Shown in pieces: positions 18,086-25,399 of a DNA stretch of 32,650 nucleotides. The position numbers were made by a program, and so were the translations under genes. The DNA comes from an uncultured Burkholderiaceae bacterium (GTDB lineage: Bacteria > Pseudomonadota > Gammaproteobacteria > Burkholderiales > Burkholderiaceae_C), in assembly GCA_938022295.1 (NCBI GenBank), contig CALIDR010000144.1, positions 1 through 32,650 on the forward strand, read 5' to 3'. Each line of letters opens with the position of its first letter. Within the stretch, counting starts at the first letter, position 1. Under the pieces are notes generated by a model. The model saw nothing but the letters and a program-made list of their open reading frames with translations. It did no database searches and was not told the DNA's origin.

Positions 18086-19996
18086 ATGGACTGGCTCAAG
18101 CGCTCGGCATCGCTCGGCCTGGGCGTCGCGCTGGCCGTCGTCGTCGCGCTCACGGGCTGGCTGTTCGGCGGCGTCAGCGGCGACCTCGCCGCGCAGCAGA
18201 AGCAGCGCGAAGTGGTGCTGCTCGCCAACGCCGTGTCGGCGTCGCTGGCCGGCGCCGGGGACACCGATGCCGTGCGGGAGCGCCTCGAACGCTGGCAGCG
18301 CGAGCACCCGGGCCTGCAGTCGGTGCGGGTGGTCGCCGGCCGGGAGCTGCTCGGCTCGACGTTCGCGGCGGATCAGGCGCCACGCATGCTGCGGCTCGAC
18401 GAGAAGCCATGGTTCGATCTCGCGGCCGAGCTGCGCGCGGCGATCGCGACCAACGTCGCCGAAGGGGTCGTGCGGCGCAAGACGATCGACATCGTCGACC
18501 CGCGCGACGGCGCGATCACCGTCAGCGTGCCGTATCGCGTCGACGGCGAGATCGAGGGGATGGTGCAGGTGCGCGTGCGCCCCGCGGCGCGCGACGTCAC
18601 GGTGTCCACCGGCTGGGTGCTGCCCGCGCTCGTGCTGGCCGCCGGGTTCGGCATCGGCGCGCTGCTGCGCGTGCACCCCGACCGGCGCTTCGACGTCGGC
18701 CGCGCGGTGGCACTGGTGGCGCTGCTCGCGCTGGCGATCGGGTTCCAGCAGCAGCGCCTGCGCAGCATGGCCGACGCCACCGCGGCCAGCGCGGCGGTGC
18801 TGTCGCAGGTGCAGGCCGCGGCGGCGGCCACCTATGCGCGCACGGGGGCGCCGTCACTGCCGCCGCAGGCGGCCAGCCCCTGGGACACCGACGTCTACGG
18901 CCGCCCGCTGGGCCTGATCGCGCCGGACGGCCGCCTGCTGCCCGAAGCGGCGGACGCCGCCAAGGACGCCCACACGGTGTTCCTGGAGCGCAGCTTCTGG
19001 GCGGTCGACGCCCTCGGCGTGCTGGTGCTGCTGTTCTTCGTCCAGGGCTACGCGGCACGTACCGCGGCGGCGCTGCGCGAACACGCGGTGGCCTACGCCT
19101 ACGTCGCGCCGGCGATGATCGGCATGCTGGTGCTCGTCTTCTTCCCGTTCTTCTACGGCATCGCACTGTCGTTCACCGACACCACGCTGTTCAACGAGCA
19201 GCTGCCGTTCCGCGAACGCTGGATCGGCCTGGGCAACTTCGTGGCCATCCTGGGCGACTTCAACATCGTCACCACCACGGCCGAGGGCACGGTGGTGAAC
19301 TACCAGAACTTCTACTGGACGCTGATGGTGACGGTGATCTGGACCGTCACCAACGTCACGGTCGGCGTCACGTTCGGCTTCCTGCTCGCGCTGGCGCTGA
19401 ACACCGAGGGCTTTCGCGGCAAGACGATCTACCGCGTGCTGCTGATCCTGCCGTGGGCGATCCCCAACTACATCACCGCCCTCACGTGGCGGGGCATGTT
19501 CCACCCCCAGTTCGGCGTCATCAACCAGGTGCTGCAGATGTTCGGCCTCGAGCCGGTGCGCTGGTTCGACGGAGTCGTCAGCTCGTTCATGACCGGCCTG
19601 ATCACCAACGGCTGGCTGAGCTTTCCGTTCATGATGGTGGTGATCCTCGGCGCGCTGCAGTCGATCCCGAAGGACATGTACGAGGCGGCCGAAGTGGAAG
19701 GCGCCAGCCGCTGGCAGCAGCTCAGGCGCATCACGCTGCCGCTGCTGCGGCCGACGCTGATCCCGGCGATCGTGCTGTCGGTCGTGTGGACCTTCAACAT
19801 GTTCAACATCATCTTCCTCGTCAGCGGCGGCGAGCCGGGGGGCGCCAACGAGATCCTGATCACCAAGGCCTACAAGATCGCCTTCGAGCAGTACCAGTAC
19901 GCCTACGCGGCGGCGTACTCGACGGTGATCTTCGCGATCCTGCTGATCTACGGCTACTTCCAGACCCGCGTCACGCGGGCCACGGAGAGCTACTGA
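18086..19996 (+). CDS. malF: Maltose/maltodextrin ABC transporter permease MalF with a ~330 aa N-terminal membrane/periplasmic extension
   Basis: Core from ~19081: YVAPAMIGMLVLVFFPFFYGIALSFTD; EAA-type loop EAAEVEGASRWQQLRRITLPLLRPTL; N-terminal extension has about four hydrophobic segments and two extracytoplasmic-looking domains. Confidence 0.9.
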   Translation: MDWLKRSASLGLGVALAVVVALTGWLFGGVSGDLAAQQKQREVVLLANAVSASLAGAGDTDAVRERLERWQREHPGLQSVRVVAGRELLGSTFAADQAPRMLRLDEKPWFDLAAELRAAIATNVAEGVVRRKTIDIVDPRDGAITVSVPYRVDGEIEGMVQVRVRPAARDVTVSTGWVLPALVLAAGFGIGALLRVHPDRRFDVGRAVALVALLALAIGFQQQRLRSMADATAASAAVLSQVQAAAAATYARTGAPSLPPQAASPWDTDVYGRPLGLIAPDGRLLPEAADAAKDAHTVFLERSFWAVDALGVLVLLFFVQGYAARTAAALREHAVAYAYVAPAMIGMLVLVFFPFFYGIALSFTDTTLFNEQLPFRERWIGLGNFVAILGDFNIVTTTAEGTVVNYQNFYWTLMVTVIWTVTNVTVGVTFGFLLALALNTEGFRGKTIYRVLLILPWAIPNYITALTWRGMFHPQFGVINQVLQMFGLEPVRWFDGVVSSFMTGLITNGWLSFPFMMVVILGALQSIPKDMYEAAEVEGASRWQQLRRITLPLLRPTLIPAIVLSVVWTFNMFNIIFLVSGGEPGGANEILITKAYKIAFEQYQYAYAAAYSTVIFAILLIYGYFQTRVTRATESY

Positions 19997-20066
19997 TGGC
20001 CCGCTCGACACCCGCGCCGCACGCCGCCCGCGGCGCACCTTCACGAGGCCCGGCAAGGACGCAGTG

Positions 20067-20942
20067 ATGGCCACGATCGACCGCCCGCGCAACCCGCTGT
20101 GGCTGCACGCAGCGCTGATCAGCTTCACGCTGCTGACGATCTACCCCGTGCTGTGGGTGCTGACGCTGGCGTTCTCGGGCCAGCAGAGCGTGGGCATCGT
20201 CGACCTGCCGGTGAACCCGACCTTTCTCGAGCGCCTGCGCGCGGTGCTGCCGTGGCCGGCGCACGTGTCGGTGAAGAACTTCGTCGACGTGATGACCGAG
20301 CAGCCGTTCGGGCGCTGGCTGCTCAACAGCGTGATCGTGTCGCTGATGACGACGCTGCTGGGCGTGTTCCTCGCCTGCACCGCGGCCTACGCGTTCAGCC
20401 GCTTCCGCTTCCCGGGCCGCGACCAGGGGATGCTGGCGTTCCTGGTTTCGCAGATGTTCCCGGGCACGCTGATGCTGATACCGCTGTTCATCATCATCGT
20501 CAAGTGGCTCGGTCTGGGCAACAGCTTCGTCGGGCTGGTGATCGTCTACGCGACGACCGCGATCCCGTTCTGCGTGTGGATGCTCAAGGGCTACTTCGAC
20601 ACGATCCCGATCGACATCGAGGAGTCGGCGCGCATCGACGGGGCGAGCCCGCAGGTGATCTTCTTCCGCATCATCCTGCCGCTGGCCAAGCCCGCCATCG
20701 CGATCACCGCGCTGTTCTCGTTCATGACGGCATGGAACGAGTTCATCCTCGCCTCCGTGTTCATGGAGGCTGAATCCAAGTACACGGCGCCGGTCGGGCT
20801 GCGCTTCTTCGTCGGCGGCTTCAGCTCGCAGTGGGGATTCTTCGCGGCGGGCTCGGTGATCGTGTCGTTGCCGGTCGTGATCCTGTTCATGTACCTGCAG
20901 AAGTACTTGGTGTCCGGCCTGACCGCCGGCAGCGTCAAGTAG
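20067..20942 (+). CDS. malG: Maltose/maltodextrin ABC transporter permease MalG
   Basis: EAA loop EESARIDGASPQVIFFRIILPLAKPAIA; hydrophobic segments; C-terminal SGLTAGSVK typical of MalG. Confidence 0.93.
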   Translation: MATIDRPRNPLWLHAALISFTLLTIYPVLWVLTLAFSGQQSVGIVDLPVNPTFLERLRAVLPWPAHVSVKNFVDVMTEQPFGRWLLNSVIVSLMTTLLGVFLACTAAYAFSRFRFPGRDQGMLAFLVSQMFPGTLMLIPLFIIIVKWLGLGNSFVGLVIVYATTAIPFCVWMLKGYFDTIPIDIEESARIDGASPQVIFFRIILPLAKPAIAITALFSFMTAWNEFILASVFMEAESKYTAPVGLRFFVGGFSSQWGFFAAGSVIVSLPVVILFMYLQKYLVSGLTAGSVK

Positions 20943-20968
20943 TGTTGTTCACCCTCGAGGAGGAAGCG

Positions 20969-21754
20969 ATGAGATCCCTGCATCCGTTACGAGCGATCGC
21001 GCTGGCCGCGGCCTTTGCGGCCGGCCACGCCTTCGCGCAGACCGTGGAGTTCACCGACCCGCGCGGCGACGACAAGGGCCCCGGCAACTACACCTACCCC
21101 ACCGACGGCGTCTACAAGCCGGGCTCGTTCGACCTGACGAAGCTCGCCGTGCGGCGCAGCGGCAGCAACGTCGAGTTCGCGGTCGACGTCGCGGCCACGC
21201 TCGACGACCCCTGGGGCATGGGCGTGGGCTTCGCCACCCAGATGGTGTTCGTCTTCGTCAGCACCGGCGCGGGCGGCCACACCGACACGCCGCCGGGGCT
21301 GAACCTGCAGTTCGCCCCGGGCCACGAGTGGAACAAGGTCGTCGTGCTGTCGCCGCAGAAGAAGGCGCGCGTGGTCGCCGAGGCCGAGGCCAAGGCCGGC
21401 GCCCTGGCGAAGGACATCGTGGTCCCCAACATCACGCGCGGCAGCGGGCGCACGATCCGCGGCAGCGTGCCGCTGGCCGAGCTGGGCGGCGACGGCAACG
21501 TCGAGGCCTGGGGCTACCAGGTCGTCATGCAGTCCAACGAAGGATTCCCGGCGGCGACCGATTTCCTGACCCGCAAGGTCAACGAGTACGAGGGCCAGCA
21601 CCGCTTCGGCGGCGGCAACGACGGCGACTGCGACCCCCACGCGATGGACGTCCTCGACGGACCCGGCGCCTCGCAGGCCGAGATGCTCGCCCACGAGTGC
21701 GGTCCCGGCGGCGAGCGCAAGAAGATGGCCACGCTGAAGATGATCAAGAAGTGA
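20969..21754 (+). CDS. Secreted glucodextranase C-terminal-domain-like (Glucodextran_C-type) protein
   Basis: Strong SD GAGGAGGAAGC; signal peptide MRSLHPLRAIALAAAFAAGHAFAQ; FTDPRGDDKGPGNYTYPTD...FDLTKLAVRRSGSNVEFAVDV pattern. Confidence 0.75.
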   Translation: MRSLHPLRAIALAAAFAAGHAFAQTVEFTDPRGDDKGPGNYTYPTDGVYKPGSFDLTKLAVRRSGSNVEFAVDVAATLDDPWGMGVGFATQMVFVFVSTGAGGHTDTPPGLNLQFAPGHEWNKVVVLSPQKKARVVAEAEAKAGALAKDIVVPNITRGSGRTIRGSVPLAELGGDGNVEAWGYQVVMQSNEGFPAATDFLTRKVNEYEGQHRFGGGNDGDCDPHAMDVLDGPGASQAEMLAHECGPGGERKKMATLKMIKK

Positions 21755-21783
21755 AACCAGCCCTGGAACGAGGAGAGACGACG

Positions 21784-23526
21784 ATGAAGACATTCGCGAT
21801 CAGGCCGCTGAGCCTTGCCTGCCTGCTGGCCGTGGGCGCCCCCGCGCTGGCGGCCGGCCCCGGGCTCGACTTCAGCGGCTCGAACATCTACATGAAGTTC
21901 CTGGACGGCAACCAGCGCCGCATCAGCCTCGCCAGCGGCGACACCGCCAGCGGCGCCGACCAGGGCCAGTGGACCGAGTTCGAGCTGCGCATCAAGGCCA
22001 CGGTGTCGCGCCAGGTCGAGGCCGGGGTGCGCATCCAGAGCCGCAGCCCGGCGGCCTACTGGACCGACTTCGGCTTCGCCGACGAGGATACGCCGGTGCG
22101 CGCCAAGTGGATGAAGCTGCGCGGGGCGTACATCCTGCTCACCCCCGGCTACGCGTACCTGGACACCGCGCTGCTGGGCTCGAGCGACTGGGGCATGTTC
22201 GACCCGTTCACGGTCGGCAAGGTGCGCTACATCGACCGCGACAACTACAACGGCTTCTACGTCAAGGGCCCCGTGGCCGCCGGCGCCACCTACGAGCTGG
22301 CGCGGGTGTCGCTGCCGAACTACCTGCAGTACAACTGGGGCCAGGGGCCGACGTGCTGCTCGACCGACGACACCCAGTACCAGGAGGCGGTCTACATCGG
22401 CCAGGTCAAGGTGCCGGTCGGCCCGGCGCGGCTGACGGCCAGCTACCAGTGGTTCGACGACCGCAAGCTCGACCCGAACGACACCAACGACCTCGACGGC
22501 CGCGGCACGACGACGTTCTTCCGCAACCGCGTCGCGATGCTCAAGGCCGAGGGCAACGTGGCCGACATGGTCGACCTGCGCGGCGCCTTCTACCGCTCGC
22601 AGGCCAAGGTGGCCGACACCGCCTTCGGCGAGGAGTGGGGCAACTCGCCGCGCCGCTCGGTCAGCGACAGCGCCTTCACGCTCAACGCCGACGTCACCGG
22701 ACTGCCGGTCCCGGGGCTGACGCTGAGCGCCCAGTTGTTCAACATCGGTGCCGGCTACTTCAGCAACACGGCGGCGCGACGCGAATCCGACGTCCTGCTG
22801 ACCGAAGGCTCCGAGGCCGCGTGGTACCGCTTCGGCGACGACCTGTGGTACGGCGGCGCGGCGGTCGACTACCAGCAGTCACCGGCCAACAACCGGATCG
22901 TCGACAACGCCTTCATCGACTTCGACGAACCGCCCAACGAGTCGGTCGTCGGCTGGAAGGGGTTCACGCTGCTCGGCCGCTTCGAGGCGCTGAACACGCC
23001 GATGTCGCTCGAGGTGACCCGCATCGGCTACGACAACAACTGGCAGGGGTACCCGGCCGGGCGCGGCATCGCGCTGTCGAACTTCTTCCCCGAGTTCCAG
23101 GATCGGCGGACGAACATCTTCGTGTTCAAGGCCAACCACGTGGTGCCGGTGGCCGGCGGTCTGGACCTGGGCTTCAAGTGGAAGCGCGTGGCCGACCGCG
23201 ATCGCGTCGTCGCCGGCGACCCGTCCGACGACACCAAGGTCACCGACAACGGCTACGCGTTCAGCATCGGCAACCAGGTGTTCAGCGACCTGTACGCGAA
23301 CCTCTCGTGGGGCCGCTACACGCGTGACTTCGCGGTCGGGCCCGACGACGGCGAGATCCGCAAGAACATCACCAGCCTGAAGCTGAGCTACAACCTGGCC
23401 GGTTTCGAGCTCGGCGCACTGGCGCAGTGGATCCGCGGCTCGGGCAACCTCGACCTGGAGGAGATCGACGCCAGCGCGAAGTTCAGGCAGTACCGCATGA
23501 AGGCGTTTGCCAAGGTGATCTTCTGA
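21784..23526 (+). CDS. Outer-membrane beta-barrel protein (porin-like; candidate maltodextrin porin)
   Basis: Signal peptide MKTFAIRPLSLACLLAVGAPALAA; alternating amphipathic strands; C-terminal Phe (YRMKAFAKVIF); last gene of the mal run. Confidence 0.75.
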   Translation: MKTFAIRPLSLACLLAVGAPALAAGPGLDFSGSNIYMKFLDGNQRRISLASGDTASGADQGQWTEFELRIKATVSRQVEAGVRIQSRSPAAYWTDFGFADEDTPVRAKWMKLRGAYILLTPGYAYLDTALLGSSDWGMFDPFTVGKVRYIDRDNYNGFYVKGPVAAGATYELARVSLPNYLQYNWGQGPTCCSTDDTQYQEAVYIGQVKVPVGPARLTASYQWFDDRKLDPNDTNDLDGRGTTTFFRNRVAMLKAEGNVADMVDLRGAFYRSQAKVADTAFGEEWGNSPRRSVSDSAFTLNADVTGLPVPGLTLSAQLFNIGAGYFSNTAARRESDVLLTEGSEAAWYRFGDDLWYGGAAVDYQQSPANNRIVDNAFIDFDEPPNESVVGWKGFTLLGRFEALNTPMSLEVTRIGYDNNWQGYPAGRGIALSNFFPEFQDRRTNIFVFKANHVVPVAGGLDLGFKWKRVADRDRVVAGDPSDDTKVTDNGYAFSIGNQVFSDLYANLSWGRYTRDFAVGPDDGEIRKNITSLKLSYNLAGFELGALAQWIRGSGNLDLEEIDASAKFRQYRMKAFAKVIF

Positions 23527-23534
23527 GCGCCCCG

Positions 23535-23590
23535 GGGCCGGACTGCGGCCGGCCCGCCCGGGCAGCGATCGATCGGGGCCGTGACGGCCC
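23535..23590. repeat. Two strong inverted repeats downstream of the porin gene
   Basis: GGGCCGG-actgcgg-CCGGCCC (23535-23555) and near-perfect palindrome GGGCCGTGACGGCCC (23576-23590). Confidence 0.5.
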
Positions 23591-23710
23591 AGCGTCGTCG
23601 CGAAGGCGGAGGGCGGCGGGGCCGCCCCGGCCATCCCGTCGAAGCCGGGCCGTTGCCGGCCGGGCCTCCACCGGCGCGATCGGGACGCCCGGCCGCCACC
23701 CGGCACCACG

Positions 23711-23751
23711 CGCGGGCCGCGGCATTGCCGTGCCGGGCCCGCGTTTGTCTT
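23711..23751 (+). terminator. Rho-independent terminator of the amylase-mal-porin transcript
   Basis: CGCGGGCC ... GGCCCGCG (8 bp perfect stem), inner CGGC-ATT-GCCG, followed by TTTGTCTT. Confidence 0.6.
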
Positions 23752-23806
23752 AACCTCCCGGCAGGGGCTGCCCCCGCCGGCCCGCCTGACCATGGACGTC
23801 CGACCG

Positions 23807-25114
23807 ATGAAATCGCTGCTCACCGCCTTGCTGCTCGGCGCGGCCTTCGCCTGCGCGGCCCAACCGTCGGCGTGGGTCGTCGCCGATCCGGCCGGCGACG
23901 ACCACTGGGCCGGCAACCTCGTCTACCCGCGCCGCTCGGACCTGCGTCCGGGTGACCTCGATCTGCGCTCGCTGCGCGTGCGGCGCGAGCGCGACGGCGT
24001 GTGGTTCGACGCCACGTTCGCCAATCCGATCCGCGACCCGGCCACCGTGCCGAGCGACACCGGTGGCGGCGACGCGATGTCGTACGTCGCGCGCCACGGC
24101 TTCTACGCCTTCAACCTCGACCTCTACCTCGACACCGACGGCGTGACGGGCTCGGGCAACACCGCCACGCTGCCGGGCCGCGGCGCGACCATCGATGCGG
24201 CCACGGCCTGGGAGCGGGCGGTCGTCCTCACGCCGCGCCCGGAACTGATGCGCCGCCTGCTCGTCGAGACGCTCTCCCGACACGGCTCGGCCGCCGGCGT
24301 CGAGGCCATGGTGGCGAAGTCGGTCTTCTTTCCGACCCGCATCCGCGTCAACGCGAAGACGGTGTCGTTCTTCGTCCCGGCCGAGTTCCTCGGCAGCGAC
24401 GACCCGGGCCGCTGGGCGGTCACGGCGTTCGTCACGTTGGCGCAGCTGAACGTGGGGCTCGACTGGGGGCCGCTCGAGCGGCTCGCCGTGCCGCGCGACG
24501 GCGGCCGTTTCGGCGTGCTGCCACCGGCCGCGGGACGCCCGCTGGAGGCGTTCGGCACCACGCAGGGCGACGCGCCGACCGCCGTCGTCGACCTGCTCGA
24601 TCCGCAGCCGGGCCGGCAGGCCCGCGCGCTCGCCGGCGCGGCGCCGCTCGTCGGGGTGCGGTTCGACGGTCGTCCGGTGGAGCCTTCGGGTGCCGGCGTG
24701 GCCGCGACGCCGAAGGCCGAGCCGGCTGCGGCGCCGCCGGCGTCGCTGCAGTCGCTGCTCGAACCCGCCGCGGCGACGGGGGCAGCGCCGGCCGTGTCCG
24801 CGGCCGCCGCTGCGCCGCCCGCGGTCGCGCCACCGGTCGCGGCGCCGTCGGTCGCAGCCCCGGCCGTGCGGCCCGCGCCTCCTGCGCCGGCGCCGGCTGC
24901 GGCGACGCCACCTTCGACCACCGTCGCCCCGGCTGCCGCCGCGGTGCCCGTGCCGGCGCGGCCGGATGGCGCGGCGCCGCGGCCGCCCCGCGACGCCGCG
25001 TTCTACGAGGAGCAGGAGCAACGGCTGCGCACGCTGAAGCGCCTGCGCGACCGCGGCCTGATCACGGAACAGGAGTACGAAGCCAAGCGGCGGGAAGTGC
25101 TCGACCTGCTCTGA
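23807..25114 (+). CDS. Secreted glucodextranase C-terminal-domain-like protein with Ala/Pro linker and C-terminal SHOCT-like motif
   Basis: Signal peptide MKSLLTALLLGAAFACAA; VVADPAGDDHWAGNLVYPRRSDLRPGDLDLRSLRVRRERDGVWFDATF parallels the 20969 protein; Ala/Pro-rich linker; C-term EEQEQRLRTLKRLRDRGLITEQEYEAKRREVLDLL. ORF track start is 23792. Confidence 0.75.
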   Translation: MKSLLTALLLGAAFACAAQPSAWVVADPAGDDHWAGNLVYPRRSDLRPGDLDLRSLRVRRERDGVWFDATFANPIRDPATVPSDTGGGDAMSYVARHGFYAFNLDLYLDTDGVTGSGNTATLPGRGATIDAATAWERAVVLTPRPELMRRLLVETLSRHGSAAGVEAMVAKSVFFPTRIRVNAKTVSFFVPAEFLGSDDPGRWAVTAFVTLAQLNVGLDWGPLERLAVPRDGGRFGVLPPAAGRPLEAFGTTQGDAPTAVVDLLDPQPGRQARALAGAAPLVGVRFDGRPVEPSGAGVAATPKAEPAAAPPASLQSLLEPAAATGAAPAVSAAAAAPPAVAPPVAAPSVAAPAVRPAPPAPAPAAATPPSTTVAPAAAAVPVPARPDGAAPRPPRDAAFYEEQEQRLRTLKRLRDRGLITEQEYEAKRREVLDLL

Positions 25115-25321
25115 CGCCGCCGCGGCCGCGCGTGCGAGGCCTCCGGCAGTGACCGCAGGCACCGAAGTCGGCGCACGCCGCGTCCGGCCGGCGTCCTGAG
25201 GCCGGCGAGCGGCAAGTTCGACGGATCGGCGCGCGGCGGGCGTCGGCGGCGCGGCACGCCGCCCGATGTCGCGTCATCATTGCGGGCCGGGGGAGGCGAG
25301 GGACGACGCGAGTCGCCCGAC

Positions 25322-25380
25322 GTCGCGGAACGCGACACGATGATGGGGCGCGTTGGCGCGTGCCTTGCTTGGACACCAAG
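25322..25380. promoter_or_regulatory. Two inverted repeats in the glgP leader (GTCGCG-gaa-CGCGAC and CTTGG-aca-CCAAG)
   Basis: Perfect repeats at 25322-25336 and 25368-25380, just ahead of GGAGGA at 25387. Confidence 0.35.
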
Positions 25381-25399
25381 AACAACGGAGGAATGTGCT

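Noticed and set aside
17217-20067. Long overlapping + strand ORFs (17217-18917, 18409-20067)
   Set aside because: Frame-shifted shadows of malE and malF; Arg/Gly-rich, no motifs
23388-23955. Short ORFs in the porin-downstream intergenic region (103, 108, 80, 124 aa)
   Set aside because: Overlap each other on both strands, Arg/Pro/Gly-rich, coincide with hairpin-dense non-coding DNA
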